DNA of 64,000 nucleotides from Geomonas sp. RF6 (GTDB lineage: Bacteria; Desulfobacterota; Desulfuromonadia; Geobacterales; Geobacteraceae), in assembly GCF_021044625.1 (NCBI RefSeq), contig NZ_CP087999.1:947001-1011000 (forward strand). The letters run 5' to 3'. The translations under genes and the position numbers were made by a program. The notes under the pieces were generated by a model. That model made no database searches and was not told where the DNA came from. It worked only from the letters and a program-made list of their open reading frames with translations. Of the stretch, positions 34,580-41,114 are shown piece after piece (within the stretch, counting starts at the first letter, position 1; each line of letters opens with the position of its first letter).

Positions 34580-34633
34580 TTAACACCGCAAACAGCAGCG
34601 ACGTCGCAGGCTCTCAAGAATGTCCCTGTGCAT
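34580..34633 (-). CDS. Cys-rich leader peptide upstream of the conduit operon
   Basis: A 17-residue frame, MHRDILESLRRRCCLRC, starts at ATG 34633, 8 bases after a consensus AAGGAGG; an in-frame ATG at 34639 would add MQ. It stops 70 bases before the barrel gene on the same strand. The peptide has an Arg run and three cysteines in its last four codons before the final stop (CCLRC). Such frames typically act in cis as translation sensors. A Cys-dependent attenuation of a cytochrome operon is an attractive inference, since each heme needs two cysteines. The frame, spacing and Shine-Dalgarno are directly visible; the function is not proven. Confidence 0.6.
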   Translation of the reverse strand: MHRDILESLRRRCCLRC

Positions 34634-34663
34634 CTGCATGTCCTCCTTAGAATTGGTATTCCT

Positions 34664-34687
34664 CCCCTGGGGCGGGAAGCCCAGGGG
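34664..34687 (-). promoter_or_regulatory. GC-rich hairpin in the leader of the conduit operon
   Basis: CCCCTGGG pairs with CCCAGGGG across a 7-8-base loop, about 15 bases upstream of the leader peptide's Shine-Dalgarno. It could be an mRNA structure or a weak terminator in the leader. Confidence 0.4.
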
Positions 34688-34753
34688 AAAGGGTTTACTA
34701 TTCCGGCTGACACGACACAGATTCAGAGCAGACAAAGACATTACAAGCCGGCA

Positions 34754-34769
34754 CTTCTTTTAAAAGAAG
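34754..34769. promoter_or_regulatory. Perfect 16-bp palindrome upstream of the conduit operon
   Basis: CTTCTTTTAAAAGAAG is a perfect palindrome 115 bases upstream of the leader peptide, in the region expected to hold the promoter. A candidate operator; the regulator is unknown. Confidence 0.45.
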
Positions 34770-34955
34770 GGTACTTATAGAAGATTGTGGTGATTATTTG
34801 ATCGTGCGGGGAATTGAAGAAGTCGGCGGGACTCTGGATTCCCCTCCCTGGTGCAAGTCAATGCAGGTGATGCCGATGATCCTGTGCATTACTACTTGTG
34901 ATGCTTGTCTTTTCTAACATGGCTTTGACAAATATCAAGGAAGCAGAACGTTTTT

Positions 34956-36446
34956 CTAAGCCAATCGATCCCACCCCAGTGCCAGATCGACCGCTCGATG
35001 CCAGCCGCTGCACAGCTTCTCCCTGCGACGAGCATCCATGGCGGGTATGAAGCGCCGGTCGAGCGCCCACTGCCGCGCCACCCCCTCCAGGTCGAGCACG
35101 CCCCCCCCTATCCCCGCCAGAAGTGCGGCGCCGAGAGCCGTCGTCTCCGTGCATGCCGGGCGCAGAACAGGGGTATCGAGCAGGTCGCTTTGCAGCTCCA
35201 GCAGGAGATCGTTCGCCGCCGCCCCTCCGTCGACCCGGAGCTCCCGCAGCTGGACGCCGCTCCCCCGCTCCATGGCGCCGATGGCGTCGCGGGTCTGGTA
35301 CGCGATCGCCTCCAGCGCCGCGCGCGCCAGGTGCCCCCTGGAGGTGCCCCGGGTGAGTCCGCAGATGACCCCCCTGGCGAAGGGGTCCCAGTAGGGGGCT
35401 CCCATTCCGGTGAGGGCGGGGACGAAGTAGACCCCGCCGGTGTCGGGGACGCTTCTGGCGAGCGCCTCGCTCTCCGCGGCGCTGGCCAGAAGCCCCAGGC
35501 CGTCCCGCAGCCACTGCACGGCGGCTCCCGCAATGAAGATCGACCCCTCCAGTGCATAGCACACCCCCTCGCGGGGGAGTTGCCACGCCACGGTGGTGAG
35601 GACCCCGTCGGCGAGAGCGGCGCACTGGCCGGTGTTCATGACCACAAAGGCGCCGGTGCCGTACGTTACCTTCGCCATTCCGGGGGCGAGGCACGCCTGC
35701 CCGAAGAGGGCGGCCTGCTGGTCCCCCGCCACGCCGGTGATCGGTATGGCGGTTCCGAGGAGAGCGGGGTCGGTCTCCCCGAAGGGGGCGCCGCTCGGGA
35801 GGACCTCGGGGAGGATCTCGCGCGGGATCCGGAAGAGGCGCAGGAGGTCGTCGTCCCAGGAAAGGGTGTGGATGTTGAAGAGAAGGGTCCGGCTTGCGTT
35901 GGAGACGTCGGTGACGTGCCTGCGTCCGCCGGTGAGGCGGTAAATGAGGAAGGAATCGACGGTTCCGAAGCAGAGCTCCCCGCGGGCAGCACGCTCCCGT
36001 GCCCCGTCCACGTTGTCCAGGAGCCAGGAGAGCTTGCTTGCGGAGAAATAGGGGTCGAGCAGAAGCCCCGTCTTGTCACGGACCAGAGGCTCCGTCCCCT
36101 CCCTGCGCAGGCGCTGGGTGAAGTCGGCGGTGCGGCGGTCCTGCCAGACGAGCGCACGGTATAGCGGCCGCCCCCCTTCGCGCTCCCAGAGAAGGACCGT
36201 CTCCCGCTGGTTGGTGATGCCGATGGCGGCGATCTTTTTCTGCTCCGCCCCCGCGAAGGCGAGGACCTCCCTGAGGGTGAGGAGCTGGCTCTCCCAGAGC
36301 TCCTCCGGATCGTGTTCCACGAGCCCCGGAACGGGGTAGTGCTGGGGGAATTCCCGCTGTGCCGTGCGGACCGCCTTTCCGGCGGAGTCGAAGAGGGTCG
36401 TCCTGCTGCTGGTGGTCCCCTGGTCGATAGCGAGAAGGTGCGGCAT
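34956..36446 (-). CDS. glpK: Glycerol kinase
   Basis: 496 residues, the normal length. It transfers phosphate from ATP to glycerol to give sn-glycerol 3-phosphate in the cytoplasm. Family motifs are clear: N-terminal IDQGTTSSRTTLFD (phosphate loop), GITNQRETVLLW, the substrate-region NASRTLLFNI, VAGDQQAALFGQ, TYGTGAFVVMNTG and the second FGGY signature VYFVPALTGMGAPYWDPFARG. GGAG precedes the ATG. No glycerol facilitator or dehydrogenase gene is adjacent; it stands alone between two cytochrome clusters. A 9-bp tandem repeat lies in its upstream region. Confidence 0.95.
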   Translation of the reverse strand: MPHLLAIDQGTTSSRTTLFDSAGKAVRTAQREFPQHYPVPGLVEHDPEELWESQLLTLREVLAFAGAEQKKIAAIGITNQRETVLLWEREGGRPLYRALVWQDRRTADFTQRLRREGTEPLVRDKTGLLLDPYFSASKLSWLLDNVDGARERAARGELCFGTVDSFLIYRLTGGRRHVTDVSNASRTLLFNIHTLSWDDDLLRLFRIPREILPEVLPSGAPFGETDPALLGTAIPITGVAGDQQAALFGQACLAPGMAKVTYGTGAFVVMNTGQCAALADGVLTTVAWQLPREGVCYALEGSIFIAGAAVQWLRDGLGLLASAAESEALARSVPDTGGVYFVPALTGMGAPYWDPFARGVICGLTRGTSRGHLARAALEAIAYQTRDAIGAMERGSGVQLRELRVDGGAAANDLLLELQSDLLDTPVLRPACTETTALGAALLAGIGGGVLDLEGVARQWALDRRFIPAMDARRREKLCSGWHRAVDLALGWDRLA

Positions 36447-36471
36447 ACGGTTCTCCTTTCGGGGCCGCGCC

Positions 36472-36512
36472 AGTCAGACCAGTCAGACCAGTCAGACCAG
36501 TCAGACCAGTCG
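36472..36512 (-). repeat. Tandem 9-bp repeat upstream of glpK
   Basis: AGTCAGACC is repeated four times exactly (36472-36507) with a partial fifth copy. It ends about 25 bases before the glpK start, so copy-number change by slippage could alter the promoter or leader. Confidence 0.85.
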
Positions 36513-36619
36513 GCCGGAACGCCCCTCCCTGAAAAAAAAGCGAGACGTGCCGGGGGCACGTCTCAACAGAGGGAACCAGAAAGTCGATTATGGGAAGAAG
36601 GAGAAAGGGAGGCACAGCC

Positions 36620-36847
36620 TCAGCTGTAGCGAGGCCCTGCCTTGGTAGATTCGCTGGCGATGTCCGACCATCGCCTGCCGAGCCCCTCGTACGGCTCCTG
36701 CCCTTCCCTGATGGGGTCGGTGCCGATGCGGACCCATCCGTCGGACCGACAGAAGGCGGAGATCTCGTCTGTCTTGATCAGTTTTTCTATCTCGGAAGCA
36801 CGTACCAGCCCGGTTTCGCCATCACAGTACACGACCCTAATTAGCAT
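36620..36847 (-). CDS. GSU3473-like small protein
   Basis: 75 residues: MLIRVVYCDGETGLVRASEIEKLIKTDEISAFCRSDGWVRIGTDPIREG... The pattern MLIRVxY-D..., a central SDGWVxIGxDPIR and a short variable tail matches small Geobacter proteins named after GSU3473. Function is unknown. GGGGGG precedes the ATG. It lies upstream of glpK on the same strand; the 170-base gap suggests separate transcription. Confidence 0.75.
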   Translation of the reverse strand: MLIRVVYCDGETGLVRASEIEKLIKTDEISAFCRSDGWVRIGTDPIREGQEPYEGLGRRWSDIASESTKAGPRYS

Positions 36848-36938
36848 GACGCCCCCCTATCATTAACTCCACGCTAATATTTCGCAGCCAAGCTTAACAA
36901 CTTTTCAAACGCCTGCAATGCGTGCTGCAAAGAAAAGT

Positions 36939-37018
36939 GTAGCCCGGAATAAGCGCCGGCGTTTCCGGCGACTCATGCACCGCAGCGCCGGGAACGCCTC
37001 CGGCTTATCCCGGCCTAC
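36939..37018. repeat. CCGGAATAAG-family palindrome
   Basis: GTAGCCCGGAATAAGCGCCG at the left is the imperfect reverse complement of the right end CGGCTTATCCCGGCCTAC, with a GC-rich middle (GCGTTTCCGGCG / CGCCGGGAACGC). It is related to 23318-23382 and 61242-61280. Confidence 0.7.
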
Positions 37019-37075
37019 ATCATGGACGGCAGAGGGATTGATGAAAGGAATACCGGGGCGCCAGCGGCAGGAAGG

Positions 37076-37147
37076 TCCCCCTCCCTTGACGGGAGGGGGT
37101 CAGGGGGTGGATGAAGCTGTCCCTCCCCCGCAAGGGGTGAGGGGACG
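37076..37147. repeat. CCCCTCCC/GGGAGGGG-type intergenic element
   Basis: TCCCCCTCCC...GGGAGGGGG and CCCTCCCCCGCAAGGGGTGAGGGG form two adjacent hairpins. Related G/C-rich hairpins are at 41079-41104, 48513-48613 and 58072-58104. Confidence 0.6.
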
Positions 37148-37182
37148 GTCCGACCGTCTCTCTGCGCAGGCGTGTCAAAAGG

Positions 37183-37226
37183 AAAAAGGAATGCCCCTCC
37201 CGGCAACAGGAGGGGCATTCCTTTTT
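37183..37226. terminator. Bidirectional rho-independent terminator
   Basis: Perfect 18-bp stem (37183-37200 with 37209-37226) containing GGAATGCCCCTCC, an 8-base loop and T/A runs at the base on both strands. It lies 20 bases downstream of the CxxxxCH cytochrome gene and ends the second conduit operon. Confidence 0.92.
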
Positions 37227-37245
37227 CAGCTATGACCTGGCCTGC

Positions 37246-38961
37246 CTAGCGCCAGAGGGAGGTCGGGGGGACGACGGTATGGCAGACGACTCCGCTGCAG
37301 CGGGCCAGGTTCTTGTCGTAGCCGCCGGTGATCTTCGCGGATACGACCGTGTTGCCGGGGGCCTCGAAGCCGGGGGAGGCCAGACCCGAGAAGTGGTTCG
37401 TCTCCGTCATGGTGTGGCACTCGGTGCAGGCGTACCCCGCAGTGATATGGAACTGGTGCAGGTTCACCGCCGGTGTGACCTGGTTGTACAGACCGGAGTA
37501 GTAACTGTTGAACTGCGGGGTCTGCGGAGTGTTACCCGAGTTCCCCTGCTCGTGGCACTTGTCGCACTCAGCCACGTTGAGGGTGCCGGTCCAGGCCGGG
37601 GTCTTGTGCGTCACCGGATCCCCCCCTCCGTGGCAGCGCACGTTGGAGCAGGTCTTGTCGGAGTTGAGCCCGAAGGTTCCTGTCTTGCCCCAGTACCCCG
37701 CGGAGGCGACGTTCACCGTGCCGTTGGCGTGCAGCGCCCGCCCGAGGCTCGTGGTGGCGTCGACGCCGCCGCCGGTGTGGCACGCGTCGCAGGTCACACC
37801 CGGAAGGGCGAGGTGCTTCGCGTGAGCCCCGGAGGTGGGCGTCGCGACATGGCACGATGCGCATCCCCTCGGCGTTGCTACCGGGCTGCTGACGTGGCAG
37901 CTGATCCCGAACTTCGCGGAAGCGGAGAGGCAGGAGGGTGCGTTCCCCTTCGCCCCTATCCCGTCGAGAGCCGCGCCGTGGCACATGGTGCACGAGGTGG
38001 TGAGCTGCGCTACCGGGACCGTGGCGTGGCTCGTGGTGTTCGGCACCCCCCCCGGTTTCGGGATCTCGCTGGAGCTTCCGGCGCGAGCCGGGAGCCACGG
38101 GGTCGGGTGGGCGGTGTACGCAGCATGGCACGTCTCACAGCCGTTGGACATGTTGTTCGTCCCGAGGTTAAAGCGGGCGCCGGAGCCGGCGTGGCACGAC
38201 CTGCAGGTGGCGATCCCGAGCTCGGGGGAGTTTTTCCCGGCGGCATCGGCCCCGTGCTGCCCCCCCTGCATGTAGGCGACCCCCTTCACGTGCGGCGGCG
38301 CGACGTTCCCGCCGTGGCACATGGTGTTGTTGAAACAGTCCGGAGTCGGAGCGGCCGGGCTGGAGGGGAGCGGAGTCGAGGCAAGCACCGCCCCGTAGTT
38401 ACTCCCCCCCGCGTGGCACTGGAAGCAGAGCGCCGCGTTCGCCGGCGAGGTGGTGGCATGGGTAAGCCCCCCGCCGATCCACGGCTTCGCCGGGTGCGGA
38501 GCGCTGGTGTGACAGGAATAGCACGATACCGCCTTCCCTGCCCCACCCTTCAGGTCGGAGCCGTGACAGGTGGCACAGTAGGCAAAGCCGGTGGAAAGAC
38601 CGGGGGCGCCCATGGCGCCGGCTTTTCCGTGCATCGTCGGGTTCGCCCAGTTCTCCGGGTGCCCGAGGCGGGTGGCGTGGCACTGCATCCCGTTGGCGAG
38701 CTGTGCCGTGAAGCAGCTCACCTTGGAGATCCCCCCCTTGAGGTCGCTGCCGTGACATTCGGTGCACGAAGAGGTTGCTCCCCCCGCGATGGACGTCTTG
38801 TATGCCGAATAGTGGCTGGTCACCCAGTCCGCAGGGTGATTGCCGTTGTAGTCGGTCACCACCGGTGCGCTGCTGCTGTTGTTCCCGCTGCTGCAGGCGA
38901 AGAGGAGCGCGGTTGCACACAGCACGGTCATCTTTGTTAACCAGGAAGTCAGGCTAGACAT
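37246..38961 (-). CDS. Multiheme cytochrome lipoprotein with CxxCH, CxxxxCH and longer heme-like motifs
   Basis: 571 residues. Lipobox LLFACSS (Cys23). Eleven canonical CxxCH motifs (CTECH, CATCH, CYSCH, CFQCH, CRSCH, CETCH, CTMCH, CASCH, CDACH, CDKCH, CTECH) are joined by two CX4CH (CSNVRCH, CSGVVCH), one CX5CH (CFNNTMCH) and two CX10CH (CFTAQLANGMQCH, CLSASAKFGISCH). The block CSNVRCHG...W...ECDKCH is the Geobacter CxxxxCH...CxxCH repeat (TIGR01904 type). Position after a barrel and a pentaheme lipoprotein matches ExtD of the G. sulfurreducens ExtABCD conduit, an outer-surface cytochrome. Up to 16 hemes if all motifs are used. Confidence 0.9.
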   Translation of the reverse strand: MSSLTSWLTKMTVLCATALLFACSSGNNSSSAPVVTDYNGNHPADWVTSHYSAYKTSIAGGATSSCTECHGSDLKGGISKVSCFTAQLANGMQCHATRLGHPENWANPTMHGKAGAMGAPGLSTGFAYCATCHGSDLKGGAGKAVSCYSCHTSAPHPAKPWIGGGLTHATTSPANAALCFQCHAGGSNYGAVLASTPLPSSPAAPTPDCFNNTMCHGGNVAPPHVKGVAYMQGGQHGADAAGKNSPELGIATCRSCHAGSGARFNLGTNNMSNGCETCHAAYTAHPTPWLPARAGSSSEIPKPGGVPNTTSHATVPVAQLTTSCTMCHGAALDGIGAKGNAPSCLSASAKFGISCHVSSPVATPRGCASCHVATPTSGAHAKHLALPGVTCDACHTGGGVDATTSLGRALHANGTVNVASAGYWGKTGTFGLNSDKTCSNVRCHGGGDPVTHKTPAWTGTLNVAECDKCHEQGNSGNTPQTPQFNSYYSGLYNQVTPAVNLHQFHITAGYACTECHTMTETNHFSGLASPGFEAPGNTVVSAKITGGYDKNLARCSGVVCHTVVPPTSLWR

Positions 38962-38970
38962 GTACCTCTC

Positions 38971-39444
38971 CTATCGGTGGCAGGTTACGCACCGCTCGTT
39001 GTTGGCTCTGCCGTGGCAACGGAAGCAGCTCGCAGGATCGACCTTCCCCTCGATCTTGTGGATCGTCAGGTAGTCGCCGCGGTGCGGCATCATCCGGTCC
39101 GGCCTGAAGGCGTTCTTGAGGGACGGCTTCAGCTCCGTCTGGTTCGTGTGGCAGTCGGCGCAGAAGGAAACCTTGTGGCAGCTGGCACAGAGCACGTCGT
39201 TGCCGCTGGAGGCGTAGAAGCGGTGATTGGCGATGAAGGCACGGCTATGGTTGAAGGCGGAAAACGGCTTCATCGTCCCTTTCTGCTGGTCCTCGTGGCA
39301 CTCGGTGCAGCTCACCGGCCCGGTGGCCAGCTCCTCGGGGTGGCTGGCCGGCAGGTTCGGGAGCGCCTTCAACTGGGCGCAGGCAGCAAGGGCAAAGACC
39401 AGCCCGGCCAGCAACAGGGCGGTTACGGTCTGGGAGCGTCTCAT
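38971..39444 (-). CDS. Five-heme cytochrome lipoprotein (ExtC-like by position)
   Basis: 157 residues. Lipobox LAACAQ (Cys22). Five CxxCH motifs: CTECH, CASCH, CADCH, CFRCH and CVTCH, the last three residues from the C-terminus. It overlaps the barrel gene upstream by 4 bases (39441-39444) and is 9 bases from the next cytochrome gene, so the three are one operon. Heme count, lipidation and gene order fit ExtC of ExtABCD. The anchoring side of the membrane cannot be read from the sequence. Confidence 0.92.
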   Translation of the reverse strand: MRRSQTVTALLLAGLVFALAACAQLKALPNLPASHPEELATGPVSCTECHEDQQKGTMKPFSAFNHSRAFIANHRFYASSGNDVLCASCHKVSFCADCHTNQTELKPSLKNAFRPDRMMPHRGDYLTIHKIEGKVDPASCFRCHGRANNERCVTCHR

Positions 39445-40778
39445 TTCGTGTCTCCTTTTGCGGCTGTTTTCATGGTGTAGGTGAGGCGCAGCAGCCCCTT
39501 GAACTCGTCTGTGTACTGCGGGTTGCTGCCGTAGCTTACATCGCCGGAAATGGCGAGCGCAGGGGTGAAGTGGTACCCGACCGATCCGGTCGCCTCCCAG
39601 GCGGCGTCACGCCCCTTCACGTCCTTCTTGAAGAAGTAGCCGATGAGATCGAGCGCGGTGAAGTAGCTCTTCGTGTCGCGCATGGCGTAGCCGCGCACCT
39701 CGTGGAAGGAGCCGGAAGCGTCCGAGGAGGGGATGATGGCGAAGTCGGGGCTGGTGCGCAGGTAGTGGTAGCCGGCCCCGGCGCGCACCGCATTCTTCGC
39801 GTTGGCGTAGCGCACCTCTCCGCCGAAGCGGTCCGCCTTGCCGATGTCGCGGGTGTAGTGCTTGAAGTCGCCCCCCACCTCGACCTGGCTGTTCACCGTG
39901 TAGGTCGCGGTGCCGCCGTAGGAGCGGGAGTCCTGGTTCAGGTTGTTCCCGTTCAGAAGCCCCGCAAAAAAGGCCGACGAGTAGAAGAGGTCGCGGTCAT
40001 GGTAGTCGTTGAACTCGCCCGTCACCACGAGATCCTTCAGCGGCGTCAGCTGCAGGAGGTAGCTCTGCTCGGCGATGCCTGAGGTCTCCGTGTTGTAGCT
40101 CGTGCGCCCCATGAGCTGCACCATGCGGTGCGGAGAGAGCCAGATGTCCCCCCCCACGAGGCGGTGGTCGCCGAAGCGCCCTGCATAGGCGGTGGAGGTG
40201 AGGGTGGGGGCCTTCGTCTCGTACACGCCGGCGAGGCCGAGTTCCAGGAGCCCGCCGTAGCGGTAGTTGACGCGCCCGCCGAAGACCGCGTCACCCTTCC
40301 CGTCGGTGCTCTCCCCGGGGATGTCGGTGGTGTGCACCGTGGCGCCGCCGAAGGTGGAGAGGCCGAAGCCGTACGGAAGGTCGGTGCGGGCGCTCACGCC
40401 GTCGACCTGCTCGTTGACGATCCCCTCGTGCACGAAGAAGCGGCCGGCGCGCGCCTGGGCGTTGGCCGCCTTGAAGCGGTACTGCGCGTAGCCGTAGGTG
40501 AGGTTTCCATCCGCCTGCTGGTTGTTGTAGCTCTTCTCGGCGAGATCGACCCGCCCCCAGCCGTAGAAGTGCAGGGAGAGGTCCCCCCCGTGCAGGCCGT
40601 TTACGTCCAGCCCCAAAAACTGCAGTGCGGGGGCGAACTCCTTCGTGTCATATCCGGCGCGGCTGTCCTGGAAGAGGCGAAAGACGGTCGTCGAGTCGAC
40701 GGTGGTCTCCGCGACCGCGGCGGCGGGGAAGGCCAGGAGCGATACGGTTGTAAAGAGGCGTGTCAGTACTTTTTTCAT
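39441..40778 (-). CDS. Outer-membrane beta-barrel of the second conduit (ExtB-like by position)
   Basis: 445 residues with a signal peptide (MKKVLTRLFTTVSLLAFPAAAVA). The mature protein is a long series of amphipathic strands (DLSLHFYGWGRVDL, GLLELGLAGVYETK, AWEATGSVGYHFTPALAISGDVSYG) and ends in FKGLLRLTYTMKTAAKGDTK. The last strand lacks the classical terminal aromatic, having a short polar tail. It is followed by the 5-heme and the CxxxxCH cytochromes and preceded by a nine-heme cytochrome gene after a 336-base gap. It is unrelated in obvious sequence to the barrel at 33250, so the two clusters are not simple duplicates. Confidence 0.88.
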   Translation of the reverse strand: MKKVLTRLFTTVSLLAFPAAAVAETTVDSTTVFRLFQDSRAGYDTKEFAPALQFLGLDVNGLHGGDLSLHFYGWGRVDLAEKSYNNQQADGNLTYGYAQYRFKAANAQARAGRFFVHEGIVNEQVDGVSARTDLPYGFGLSTFGGATVHTTDIPGESTDGKGDAVFGGRVNYRYGGLLELGLAGVYETKAPTLTSTAYAGRFGDHRLVGGDIWLSPHRMVQLMGRTSYNTETSGIAEQSYLLQLTPLKDLVVTGEFNDYHDRDLFYSSAFFAGLLNGNNLNQDSRSYGGTATYTVNSQVEVGGDFKHYTRDIGKADRFGGEVRYANAKNAVRAGAGYHYLRTSPDFAIIPSSDASGSFHEVRGYAMRDTKSYFTALDLIGYFFKKDVKGRDAAWEATGSVGYHFTPALAISGDVSYGSNPQYTDEFKGLLRLTYTMKTAAKGDTK

Positions 40779-41114
40779 GGGATCTCTCCAGTCCTCGAGC
40801 TGTCAGGCGATGTCTCTTTTTGCTGCTATCCTGAAACCGCCCCCGCTTTCGCAGGGGAGTGTTGTAGGCACATTTGGAGGTACGGCGGTGAAACGTGCTG
40901 CGTCCGGCTTTTCGATCATTGGTGCGACAGATAGTGCAGGATCTTTCCGGGTGATGCCTTGGGGGAGGCGGCGCCGTTTACCGGCACCTTTGAAAAAATT
41001 CCCCCTCCCCTGCGGGAGGGGGCAAGGAGAGAGCGCCCCGGAGTGGCGGCGCTTCCCGAAAATCTGCCGGAAGTCCCCCCGCCCCTTGCGGGACGGGGGG
41101 TATCCGGGTTGCGA
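40779..41114. promoter_or_regulatory. Gap between cytochrome and barrel genes with GC-rich hairpins
   Basis: Holds a short upstream region for the barrel gene, a CCCCTGCGAAAGCGGGG hairpin near 40848, a CCCCCTCCC...GGGAGGGGG hairpin near 41000 and a stem at 41079-41104 (CCCCCCGCCCC with GGGACGGGGGG) just after the nine-heme gene. The last may end its transcription. No gene is supported. Confidence 0.45.

Noticed and set aside
34998-36164. Plus-strand open frame of 388 codons
   Set aside because: Antisense to glpK and without family motifs.
37279-38940. Plus-strand open frame of 553 codons
   Set aside because: Antisense to the CxxxxCH cytochrome; its regular pattern reflects the heme motifs on the other strand.
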